Below are positions 32,501 through 37,086 of a DNA stretch of 64,000 nucleotides, piece after piece. The DNA lies in contig OW569353.1 of NCBI GenBank assembly GCA_937625935.1, positions 62,001 to 126,000 on the forward strand. Reading direction: 5' to 3'. The position numbers and the translations under genes were made by a program. Origin of the DNA: Tetramitus jugosus (lineage: Eukaryota; Heterolobosea; Eutetramitea; Acrasida; Vahlkampfiidae). Numbering within the stretch: the first letter of the stretch is position 1; each line of letters begins with the position of its first letter. The notes under the pieces are model-generated. The model saw only the letters and a program-made list of their open reading frames with translations. It did no database searches and was not told the origin of the DNA.

Positions 32501-33911
32501 TCAATGCGAGTGTTCTCCAGGATGGACAGGATTGAAGTGTGACATCCCAATATGTTACAACATCAATGGTACAAGTGTTAATGTTTGCTCCAGCCATGGT
32601 CAATGTATGAATCCAAATCAGTGCCGATGCTCTCCAGGATGGACAGGATTGAAGTGCGACATTCCAGTGTGCTATGGTATCAACGGTACAAGTGTTAATG
32701 TTTGCTCGGGTCATGGTCAATGCATGAATCCAAATGAGTGCAAATGTTCTCTCGGATGGACAGGATTGAACTGTGACATCCCAATATGCCATGGTGTCAA
32801 CGGAACAAGTGTTAATGTTTGCTCCACTCATGGTCAATGCGCATATCCAAACCAATGCGAGTGCTCCCCAGGATGGACAGGATTGAAGTGCGATATTCCA
32901 GTGTGCTATGGTGTAAACGGCACAAATTCTAATGCTTGTTCCAGTCATGGTCAATGCATGAATCCAAATCAATGCCAATGTTCTCCAGGATGGACAGGAT
33001 TGAAGTGCGACATTCCAGTGTGCTATGGTCTCAATGGAACGAATTCTAATGTTTGTTCCGGTCATGGTGTTTGTGTGGGTCCTGACACCTGTCAATGCAC
33101 TCCTTACTGGGAACTAAACCAATGTCAGCAACAATCTTGCTATGGTCAAGTGTTGTCTGAGCCTTCACTAACTGCTTTGAACTCGGTAACAAACTCAAGC
33201 TGTGTTGGAAAGTATGATAACGACCCTATCCAGCTCTTGGCATCTCTTTCTCACTCGAACTTCTCTGTTAGTCTCTTTGAATGGAGAGATGAGAGAGGTG
33301 TGCTTGTCAGAAGTACTTTAGGATTCTCAGGTACGGGATCAACATTGTTGACACCTCAGTTGCGTCCAACTTGTGACACATCCTACACCGCTCTTGCCAA
33401 ATTGGAGCACAGATGCTTTGGACAAAGATCGTTGAACGCTACAGTGTTCGTCAAGGTCGCTGAACGTCCTCAACTTTCAATCAGTCCTTCTGGATGTGTT
33501 ACGAGAAGAAGCGGTTTTGATTCTACTGTTCGTTTAACTGCGACTCTCCCAAAGAAATCTAGCTTTGTAACAAGTTTCAAATGGGTTTCATCCTCAGGAG
33601 AGACGTACACCACTCAGACGATTGATGTCGCTCCAACAAGCACCACGACATACACTGCGGTATTAACTTATCAGAAAGACTGCTTCAACCGTGGTACCAT
33701 CTCAGTATCCACTGTTGTTAGAGTAGTTGACGTGTCTTGTGGCAAGAAGAAGGTCACAGTGTGCAAGGTTCCGCCAGGAAACCCTAGAAACGCTCATGAA
33801 ATTTGTGTTTCGGAGAATGCTGTTTCTGCACAATTGTCAACTGGCTCTTATGTCGGCCCATGTTCATTGTCCTACACTGATTGTCCGAGAAGTAGCGAAC
33901 GAGACTGCTAA
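17565..33911 (+). CDS. Giant secreted protein: 7 fibrinogen-like modules plus 70 EGF-like repeats
   Basis: One uninterrupted frame of 5,448 residues. Residues 1 to about 25 form a signal peptide (ALKACLLVLLILNTLVL). Seven fibrinogen C-terminal-like modules follow at roughly 17.81-18.58, 18.84-19.61, 19.91-20.68, 20.98-21.76, 22.06-22.85, 23.15-23.94 and 24.24-24.94 kb, with EGF-like units between them. Each module has SGVYWINP, YCDMDDKD, GWTVIQRRE, FST-DRDND (the calcium-site region) and YGAGWWW-NLNG. From about 24.94 to 33.13 kb, 70 six-cysteine EGF-like units run in tandem (hand count), most with an N-x-S/T sequon in the linker. The last 250 residues form two beta-sandwich-like repeats (FEWRDERG, FKWVSSSGE). 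No transmembrane segment or GPI signal is seen, so it should be secreted. Role unknown; such modules usually bind glycans or proteins outside the cell. Confidence 0.93.
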   Translation: MSTTSIALKACLLVLLILNTLVLTQQQQDVQCFGIASSSAATVCSGHGSCSFTDVCYCEPFYGGSQCQLYLGNALGASSSNPGKSCFHVHRANYTLPSGVYWISPSGVSSSSFRVYCDMNDKDEFGNAGYTVIQRREPSTASQNFNQDWATYAAGFGAIGKSHWLGNDKISLLTKSASHMLRIQMVYKGVGYKANYRQFSVGDSVANYKLSVSGYSYDDQYWTSTGYIEGDSAVPVLGSCGQKLDGLDPRDSFSVQNNALFSTNNRDNDLYSYQHMANYYGAGWWWSSGNVYSNLNGVYKNGTYTGVANGIVWVGRENTLSYSIPEVTMKVRLASYTCKNRTVSCSGHGICNELDQCVCDAGFLGSDCSDHVDRTCNGILSTNATVCAGHGQCVGHDKCNCDYGYGGSFCATRLTLGATADFPGRHCFQIHRSNNALPSGIYWINPKNVTGGAFQVYCDMDDKDLFGNAGWTVIQRREPSTACFDFNQHWNSYKTGFGNLNTSHWLGNENIYTITSSDSFELRIDMQRRGVSYKANYNVFSVGSQATSYRLTTSGYSYDTVYWAGNGYYISTNPLNLDKQIHQQLDRCGTVRDGVDPKDGFSAHTNAMFSTYDKDNDGYSYQNMASYYGAGWWWMSSGNVLANLNGVSKNGTYSGVTNGIVWNSDNSYSMNDVVMKIRPRSYKCKNSAVSCSGHGSCDGYDTSVPPQNTTTWSDTCTCDEGFFGADCSDRVDRSCHGYSATHKYVCSTRGTCVAQDTCKCRLGAAGKRCEKVIELGTDPSFPGYDCFHIHRANPALASGVYYVNPSNTTDGVFKVYCDMDDKDQNGYAGWTVIQRREPDTACFDFNQNWINYRDGFGSLQSSFWLGNEQIYNLTNKASHELRIDLEFGKKLYKANYAQFSVDSAATKYRLKVSGYSYDTMYWTSAGYTISSNPMKLDSIYPKMDQCGVNLNGMDPTDGFAVQNGAMFSTKDADNDGYSYQHMANYYGAGWWWMSSGNVASNLNGVYRNGTYKVDSLLWPSFSTSSTFSVMKIRRNSYSCKNRTTSCSGYGDCDRYSTLVTPEKISVFQDICVCDLGFFGDDCSDNYQRSCNGIEAKDPNVCSAKGKCVAHERCLCDVGYGGKACEKKLKLGTDPTFPGEHCFHIHRSDRTLPSGVYWVNPNNSTAFQVYCDMDDVDPSGNAGWTVIQRRESASSCYNFNQPWVAYRNGFGSLYTSHWLGNRQINLLTTTTAGMELRIDMTYGSDSYKANYYTFAVNSEANRYGLTIGGFSYDREYWVGSGYFAATNPVNLDKQIHQQLDSCGGVIDGLSPNDGFGAQNGASFSTNDRDNDGYYYQHMANYYGAGWWWSSSGNVYSNLNGAYKNGTYAGITNGIIWPALKNTASYSMPYTVMKIRPRSFNCKNSTFSCSGHGDCDALTDWISPSYMTKWRDMCICDEEAGYFGPNCADRKYRTCDGVAANSTCVCNGHGACVAQDTCKCETGYGGLYCEVRLVLGGDRTFPGFDCFHIHRSNRTLSSGVYWINPKNVTGGAFQVYCDMDDKDLFGNAGWTVIQRREPSTSCYNFNQNWVNYRDGFGALNSSFWLGNEYIYTLSTSDRAKMQLRVDMEYKGRLYNANYDTFSLGNEASKYKLTIGGYSYDQQYWTGDGYHISTNPLSLDYVHPELNACGALVDGLNPKDSLSLSTGALFSTRDADNDGYYYQHMANYYGAGWWWMSSGNVNVNLNGAYRNGTYAGVSNGISWQALEGTLNYSPTYVSMKVRSRSYTCKNRTVSCSGNGDCDYYLQSLTGNYVSSWKDVCVCDPGFMGDNCADNINRMCGGLPSSNPNVCSGNGQCIGQDICSCNLGYGGDVCETKLQLGTEKSFPASHCFQIHRSNRTLPSGIYWINPKNVTGGAFQVYCDMDDKDLFGNAGWTVIQRREPSTSCYNFNQNWVNYRDGFGDLDLSHWLGNEKVNQMTTTSSMSLRIDMIYDKQLYKANYAGFSIASEASRYALTVNGFSYDSNYWIGDGLISTVNPLGLDSVHPQLDTCGNNQDGMNPKDSLGNQNAASFSTYDRDNDGYYYQHMANYYGAGWWWSSSGNVYSNLNGAYKNGTYAGITNGIIWPALKNTASYSMPYTVMKIRPRSFNCKNSTFSCSGHGDCDQYLDNVSAQSISEYKDKCICQTGFNGTDCSDHEERTCNGISSQSTSVCSGKGQCSAYDSCTCVSGYAGAWCERSISLGTDSTYPGLTCFDIHRANVSLPSGVYWINPSRTATPYQVYCDMDDKDVNGNSGWTVVQRREPNSGCFSFNQVWNNYRDGFGDLSSSHWLGNDRLFDITQNVPSQLRVTLLYKGSLYSADYRTFAVGAQATKYRLTISGYSYEGSQNPKDGLSAHNGALFSTTDADNDGYYYQHMANYYGAGWWWSSSGNFYSNLNGAYKNGTYTGVTNGVVWSGFGTNLYSIPSVVMKVRPRSVSGVYAYNCMNSTVSCNGNGFCNSADSCACFDGYSGSSCNTTRTCNGVVFKDSSVCSGRGICVGLNQCSCSSPFAGVNCEQQVSCFGVLANSSSVCSGKGSCVSQDNCACSFGYSGADCSAGQCYNVSATSSSVCSGNGRCVDGACQCNAGYTKDQCEEVICHNQHASNPLVCSGNGVCTSPDVCTCTLGYTGSNCDVSTCHGLEESDIQVCSGNGICVSADTCSCADGFSGSNCEIIRYCDGIAFNNGSVCSAHGSCIHNGSCSCLPGYSGLNCELNVCFNLTSNDPQVCSGHGSCVGPNTCACQPGFGGSCCGAARTCGGILFTDPNVCAGHGVCIKEDICQCEVGHEGRFCGRTRTCGGYNFTDPEVCSGRGECVATDICSCSDGYKGFSCELPVCFSKASGDSNVCSGRGTCVAPNVCECLPQYSGMNCELTKCYGKNNTDPTVCSSRGTCKTPDTCVCNSGYDGDECELILCNGIGHDNVEVCNSRGNCTAPNKCSCDPSFRYAGNDCESAICYGKFGSGACSAHGVCASPDNCECSQDYNGYDCSVPLCFGLNATDSDVCSDRGTCVRANTCSCNAGYGAQDCSQPVCYGILATSSAVCSGVGSCESPNNCTCTNGYFGDRCEQTTCFDIHYRNESVCSSHGSCVQHDRCSCNFGYVGTECETLTCYGLNSTDERVCSGQGACVAPNKCECSTGYTGATCSSPICYGVASTSSAVCSGHGSCSSPNQCECISGYSGNQCQFPSCFGKNSTDSNVCDGHGVCASKDSCACSPGFIGSNCDQMACFQVASQSAGVCSGNGRCIGPNTCKCDAGFAGANCESITCFGINERSPLVCSGHGSCANFDSCVCRPGFSGADCSVVQCFGVNSTDSNACSGSGTCYGPNTCSCATGYQGADCSYPVCFGRRSDSIRACGGHGVCVGVDQCVCHPFYSGKDCSVTTCSSTASNDSSVCSGHGQCVAHDTCSCADGYSGSNCEEFSCNGLKPNDSNVCGGRGTCVGIDECQCHNGTYGDNCQYHYCQVQSAPTASYCSGRGNCSQDNVCDCSGGYFGGNCEHTTCRNVNSTDSASVCSGQGKCTALDTCTCRNGYLGGNCEVPVCFGKSNITDAQVCGGNGDCTSANKCSCSEGYSGLECEYPVCYGIEADERSACSGRGSCSSPNNCECDAGWIGPDCSIPTCFNISSTSSSVCSRHGQCVAKDFCFCNSGYTGAECQIPVCYHWPANDPSVCSAHGNCTAPDHCVCEEGYYGDDCSSGNSSNDTYCYGIESIDSQVCSGNGLCVDSDVCNCFEGFTGSQCQEVVCYGLSQNDPAVCNQNGYCAAPDTCVCTSDNFGGANCSTPICSERLADDPLVCSSRGSCLGPNVCECNEGYTGANCEESACSGCSGNGFCVAPYTCECYVGWVGQECDIPVCHGLNASDPAVCSGFGRCSANGCNCSDGHAGEQCEQVVCYGERSDSPTSCYGHGICVDVDVCLCEEGWVGDCSIPECHGVDSLNETSCSGSGTCIAPDTCSCNSGFGGSSCEYPICFGFNSSDARACSSHGTCSAPGACICIEGWSSHDCSVPICHGVVATDSSVCNGNGSCLAPDMCECNSGYAPDNNCQQPICHGVNSGNSSVCSAHGSCISPDNCACSYGWVGSDCSTPICFHRNATDGLVCSGNGVCQSVDNCECGEGYSGTECSVPVCFGFNGSDSQSCSSHGSCVEPNKCLCEEGYTNLDCSTPVCFGAESTNYSVCSYHGACVDKDTCDCVEGFTGQKCELPVCFSKTLLNDTLCSGHGNCVEPDLCQCEQGFTGIECELPVCYGLSGEGACSERGSCSAPDQCTCSEGFTGDQCELIICHGLDTSDASVCSGHGVCSSPDLCECSAGYRGANCSLPVCFSLDNTQDGVCSNHGTCESPNTCTCEENYTGTNCQVPICFGFNATSPQVCSGNGRCISADQCVCMPGYTDVDCDEPICYGLNQSNPNCCSGNGFCNAPDTCICNDGYYGHDCSQFDCFYVAGNSSRVCSTHGSCVDKDTCVCEELYFGENCEQTTCYGINSTNPSVCSSHGSCKYFDSCLCLNGSYTGDQCEQSICFGKNSSDSSACSSHGDCVAPNNCQCHEGYMGTKCDIPICFNISATEESVCSGQGNCVSPNMCECDTGYTGDQCQLSICYGINQTDPSVCSGHGACIDRDNCLCSNGYGYTGSRCDVPICYDFSGSDPYVCSSHGTCVSPSHCECKPGYTGKNCQLNICYGVNQTSCAVVCSGHGECIRPDTCSCSNGYTGMECESPICYDVSSSDPNVCSSHGTCVSPNQCECKPGYTGKNCQLNICYGVNETRFADVCSGHGNCVSPNNCECKSGYTGKNCQLNVCYGINQTSCSVCSGHGECIRPDTCSCSNGYTGSDCSVPICNGVLGNSPNVCSSHGSCQSPDNCSCRSGYTGRNCELVSCFGVASDNALVCSGQGQCMNPNQCECSSGWTGSKCDIPICYDINGTSINVCSGHGQCMNPNQCQCSPGWTGLKCDIPVCYGINGTSSYACSGHGQCMNPNQCECSPGWTGLKCDIPICYNINGTSVNVCSSHGQCMNPNQCRCSPGWTGLKCDIPVCYGINGTSVNVCSGHGQCMNPNECKCSLGWTGLNCDIPICHGVNGTSVNVCSTHGQCAYPNQCECSPGWTGLKCDIPVCYGVNGTNSNACSSHGQCMNPNQCQCSPGWTGLKCDIPVCYGLNGTNSNVCSGHGVCVGPDTCQCTPYWELNQCQQQSCYGQVLSEPSLTALNSVTNSSCVGKYDNDPIQLLASLSHSNFSVSLFEWRDERGVLVRSTLGFSGTGSTLLTPQLRPTCDTSYTALAKLEHRCFGQRSLNATVFVKVAERPQLSISPSGCVTRRSGFDSTVRLTATLPKKSSFVTSFKWVSSSGETYTTQTIDVAPTSTTTYTAVLTYQKDCFNRGTISVSTVVRVVDVSCGKKKVTVCKVPPGNPRNAHEICVSENAVSAQLSTGSYVGPCSLSYTDCPRSSERDC
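18871..18997 (+). repeat. Copy in FReD module 2 of a block near-identical to modules 5 and 6
   Basis: 127 bp identical to 23191-23317 in module 6. From about 18889 on, it also matches module 5 at about 22119-22228. It encodes the segment from LPSGIYWINPKN to VIQRRE. The match is at nucleotide level, including third positions. Confidence 0.9.
21538..21790 (+). repeat. 253-bp block in FReD module 4 identical to module 6
   Basis: By eye, identical base for base to 23716-23968 (offset 2,178). It encodes DRDNDGYYYQHMANYYG through CKNSTFSCSG. Identity breaks at 21791 (A versus T), then resumes for about 14 bases. Confidence 0.9.
22119..22288 (+). repeat. 170-bp block in FReD module 5 identical to module 6
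   Basis: By eye, identical base for base to 23208-23377 (offset 1,089). It encodes YWINPKNVTGG through YRDGFG. Flanking sequence diverges sharply on both sides, as expected for a conversion tract. Confidence 0.9.
24939..33125 (+). repeat. Tandem array of EGF-like coding repeats
   Basis: Seventy consecutive units of roughly 33-45 residues, each with six cysteines: C-(Y/F)-G, VCSG-HG-xC, xxxC-xC, GYxGxxC. The last block, from about 32199, repeats at exactly 117 bp (39 residues) with strong nucleotide conservation around CNPNQC and GWTGLKCDIP. Units 57-61 (about 31490-32080) form a two-unit higher-order repeat marked by YTGKNCQLNICYG. Confidence 0.92.
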
Positions 33912-33974
33912 AGTGGTTACATCCCAATAAAGTACCCTTATTAACTAATCTCGATTGTTCGACGAAATTAACAC

Positions 33975-35849
33975 TCATTTTATTTTGTACACCTTCCATG
34001 CCATGATATACCGCTCATCAGACAAACGACGCAGGAAACTGTGAACGTCTGAAGATGACTGAAAAGGCACTGGATTCTTAAGATTGGAGTCGTGGTTGAA
34101 CCAACAAAAATACTTTCGATTCTTAATCGAAGAATTGCGGGACGAGTCGTGACTTGTCATTGTTGTGGCACTGTCATCCCCTGTAGGAAATGGTTGTGTT
34201 ATCATATCCGTTTCTTCTACCAATTGAACCTGCTCAGATGAAGCTGGCTGTTGACTTTCGATATTGTGTTCATTGTGAGGAGTCGAACAACTAAAGGTTG
34301 CGTCGGACAATGTACCTGATATTTGTCGATAGTGATTCTTGTGTTCGTCCATTGTTTGTTTGCAGTGTAGCACCGATGATGGTGCTTCCCTGTTGAGATC
34401 ATCTTCTTGACTAGGTCCAGATTGAGCAAACACTTTACCAATGGAGAACCAGTGTCCACCTACTGCTGCCTGAACATACTCATCCTGCTCTGCCTTGGCT
34501 GTCACTTGACTGTTGTTGTCCATACTTGGTTGTGCACTCTCAGTACTGGCATAGATGTTCTTTGTCTCATCTGCCGGAGCAGAACATGTGATGCGTCGCC
34601 ACAGAGACCAAACATAATGAGAGAATGAAGTGGAAGAAGACGACGACAAAGACGAAGCTACATGATCCCTATTCATCTGACTTCTCCTCATTTTTCTCAT
34701 TTGCATCTGGTTGACCACAATTCCAATCATATTTTCATCATTCCAATCACAGTGTTGCTGCTCCTGACTCAAATGCAACCGTTTCATTTCATATCCATTC
34801 TGTCTCAACGCTTCATCAATCACTTCAAACGAATAGTTGCCAAACGATCCCAACAAGAATCGTTTCGACCTATGTTGATTCTTAATTTTTACAGTGTAAA
34901 TGGGTTTCTTCTGCTTCTTATTCCTTCCTCTCGTGCATGAACCAAATGGCGACAATAGACAAGAGAACCACGAATACCCATCATCATCACCACCTTCATC
35001 ATCTTCATCGTCGTCCTTACTATTCTCCTTCTTTGTACATTCTTCTTCGCAAACAATCATCACATCATCATCAACTGTTATCACATGAGATTCGGAATCA
35101 TTCGATGATCCATTTCCACAATGTCTCGCACAATCATCTATCGATCCATACTCACTCTTCCTATCCTTCTTACTTGTTGTTTCTGTCTCAACAACACAAA
35201 ACAATTCTTGTTCTCTTCTGTGCATCTCATCTGCCAACTGATCCAAATGTTCAATTTCAATTTTGGCTCCAGGATCCAATTGCAACAGATTATTGATGCA
35301 ATGAAGTCCACAGAATTGTCTATATTGTTTCTCATGATGCACCTGAATCGCTGTCGATGTTGAACATACTCTATTCGTAGTCTTATTGTTGCTATTATTA
35401 TTATTATTATTATTAGTGATAGTATGAGTAGCTATTGGTTGTTTTGTTTTGTGTTGTAGACGACGAGTGGTGTTGACTACATGATGATTCAGCATGGGTG
35501 GTTTGAGTGGACCCTCGAGTGAAGGTTCCAATCGCATTGATTGAGTTGTTGTAATGAGATCATGATGATGATGTTCTTCAGTTGACCTCGTGGGAGAAAA
35601 TGATGGTCCAAGCTCTCGATTGTGAGGAGCTGTGGCAGAGGTGAGAGAAGATGTTGTTTGTCCATATTGACGCAACAGATCTTGCGGTTGTTCGTCATGG
35701 TAGTTGTCTGCCGCCAAGAGTGGAACTGTAAACGACGTTGTCGTGGTGCGAATTTTATTTCGGCGCTTATGTTTTCTTTTGTCGGCGTTTTGATGGTTCC
35801 GATGGTAAGCGGACTCTGGCCCATATGCAGGTGGTGGTTGATGGGTCAT
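33975..35849 (-). CDS. Josephin-domain cysteine protease with large insertions
   Basis: A deubiquitinase of the ataxin-3/Josephin class, 624 residues from the ATG at 35849; the longer frame starts at TTG. The catalytic block is VHHEKQYRQFCGLHCINNLLQ-like, split here as HHEKQ and QFCGLHC, with Cys near residue 180. The helix SFEVIDEALRQNGYE, the His motif GGHWFSI and the Asn motif CWFNHDSNLKNPVPF follow in order, so Cys, His and Asn are all present. Typical Josephin domains are about 180 residues. Here the parts are separated by acidic or Ser/Gln-rich inserts of about 110, 70 and 90 residues. The first 165 residues are basic and low-complexity (Asn run). Likely active; substrate unknown. Confidence 0.88.
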   Translation of the reverse strand: MTHQPPPAYGPESAYHRNHQNADKRKHKRRNKIRTTTTSFTVPLLAADNYHDEQPQDLLRQYGQTTSSLTSATAPHNRELGPSFSPTRSTEEHHHHDLITTTQSMRLEPSLEGPLKPPMLNHHVVNTTRRLQHKTKQPIATHTITNNNNNNNSNNKTTNRVCSTSTAIQVHHEKQYRQFCGLHCINNLLQLDPGAKIEIEHLDQLADEMHRREQELFCVVETETTSKKDRKSEYGSIDDCARHCGNGSSNDSESHVITVDDDVMIVCEEECTKKENSKDDDEDDEGGDDDGYSWFSCLLSPFGSCTRGRNKKQKKPIYTVKIKNQHRSKRFLLGSFGNYSFEVIDEALRQNGYEMKRLHLSQEQQHCDWNDENMIGIVVNQMQMRKMRRSQMNRDHVASSLSSSSSTSFSHYVWSLWRRITCSAPADETKNIYASTESAQPSMDNNSQVTAKAEQDEYVQAAVGGHWFSIGKVFAQSGPSQEDDLNREAPSSVLHCKQTMDEHKNHYRQISGTLSDATFSCSTPHNEHNIESQQPASSEQVQLVEETDMITQPFPTGDDSATTMTSHDSSRNSSIKNRKYFCWFNHDSNLKNPVPFQSSSDVHSFLRRLSDERYIMAWKVYKIK

Positions 35850-36083
35850 GTTGGTTTTGATGATAATCGCTCTATCTTGTTGTTCTTTTGTTGTTGTTGT
35901 GTTGCTGTTCAATTTTCCCTTTTGATTGTTCAGTTGCTTTTTGTGGTGGAATTGGAACTTGGAACGACACAGGTCGAACCGGAGGTTAAATATGGCAAAG
36001 AAATTTCAAGGAAAGCAAGACAGTTACAAAGAAAATTTGTTGTTTGTTGTCCAAAACGAACTATCGGTGAGAAGGTACCTGTT

Positions 36084-37010
36084 CTACAGCAGATAGGGTA
36101 TGATCGCCTTGCGATTCTTTGGATAGGAAGATCCAAATTTTTCATGGTACCACTTGTGTTGACTGAGAGCTCTGGGCAATAGATTCAGAGGTGTCCAAAT
36201 GGCAAACACAATAGCGGCACAGTGGCCTGTCAGTACCGCATAGCCAATCCATTCGATCATCTCACCAAAATAGTTGGCACAGGTAACTAATTCAAAGTAT
36301 CCTCCACGTGGTATCTTGTACTTTTCTCTTGCGTGATCCCTTGCTTCTTCTCGTTCTGTTGACCTCGTTCTTCTCAGATTGAACAAAATCTCATCCGATG
36401 TATAGTTGATATAGAAGCCATAAAAGAACAAGAACAGTCCAACTACAATCCGAACCATGTCTCCATAACCTCCAATCGCACCACCCTGATCCGCGCTCTC
36501 GATCGCGTAATGTGCATTGAGATATCCATTGGTACAACAAAACATGAATCCACACAAAGTAATCAACAGAGTTGAGTCACTCATGGACACACAACGGAAC
36601 CATGTATAAATAATAGCTCTGTGAATGTAATGGAACTGAAATAGTGCAAAATAGAGCCAATGTCTCCAATTGGGATCAAAACCCTGTTTGCCATACACGG
36701 CACTCAAGAACGTGACACCATACATGAGAAACGAAGGAGACTCCTGAAAGCACCAAGCCCACTTGCCAGGTAAGGAACAAAACTCGATCAACTGTTGCAT
36801 GGGATCTCTCTTCTCGTTCCCTTTCGATTGTTGTTGATCTCTGTTACTAGTGGAAAGTTTGCCATAGGGAGCTGCTCTGAAAAACAGAGTAATAAATGTG
36901 ACGATCCCGAGCCAAAACTGAGTGGCGATCAACACTTCACTCAAGTTGTTTTCTGATAAGAAGAGAATTGTTTTCGCACAATGGATGACACTCGCACAAG
37001 TGTTTAGCAT
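36084..37010 (-). CDS. Steroid 5-alpha-reductase-like membrane enzyme
   Basis: 308 residues of the 3-oxo-5-alpha-steroid 4-dehydrogenase family, which reduces the delta-4 double bond with NADPH in the ER membrane. The C-terminal family block is complete: YKIPRGGYFELVTCANYFGE, EWIGYA, RALSQHKWYHEKFGSSYPKNR, and IIPYLL at the end. Five to six hydrophobic segments are visible. The start at 37010 (MLNTCASVI) is chosen because the longer frame overlaps the neighbouring homeobox gene's coding end at 37087. A short charged low-complexity insert (SNRDQQQSKGNEKRD) lies after the second membrane segment. It is closest to SRD5A1/2 in shape; the natural sterol substrate is unknown. Confidence 0.9.
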   Translation of the reverse strand: MLNTCASVIHCAKTILFLSENNLSEVLIATQFWLGIVTFITLFFRAAPYGKLSTSNRDQQQSKGNEKRDPMQQLIEFCSLPGKWAWCFQESPSFLMYGVTFLSAVYGKQGFDPNWRHWLYFALFQFHYIHRAIIYTWFRCVSMSDSTLLITLCGFMFCCTNGYLNAHYAIESADQGGAIGGYGDMVRIVVGLFLFFYGFYINYTSDEILFNLRRTRSTEREEARDHAREKYKIPRGGYFELVTCANYFGEMIEWIGYAVLTGHCAAIVFAIWTPLNLLPRALSQHKWYHEKFGSSYPKNRKAIIPYLL

Positions 37011-37086
37011 TTTCACAAACTTCTCGGAATTTTTGGTGGCTTGTGGAAAGTGGTTGTGTTGTTTTATGTTTGCGATCTCGAGATTT

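Noticed and set aside
32472-33095. 207-residue antisense frame inside the giant gene, with TMTGTNIRIRSIETIAHW-type repeats
   Set aside because: It is the reverse reading of the 117-bp EGF repeats. Periodic coding DNA keeps shadow frames open, and it has no domain of its own.
31490-33125. Regular short repeats that could look like a CRISPR or satellite array
   Set aside because: They are in-frame EGF coding units with cysteine spacing preserved, and no constant repeat/unique spacer pattern is present.
35850-35912. Extended N-terminus of the Josephin protein
   Set aside because: The frame there begins with TTG; the first ATG is at 35849.
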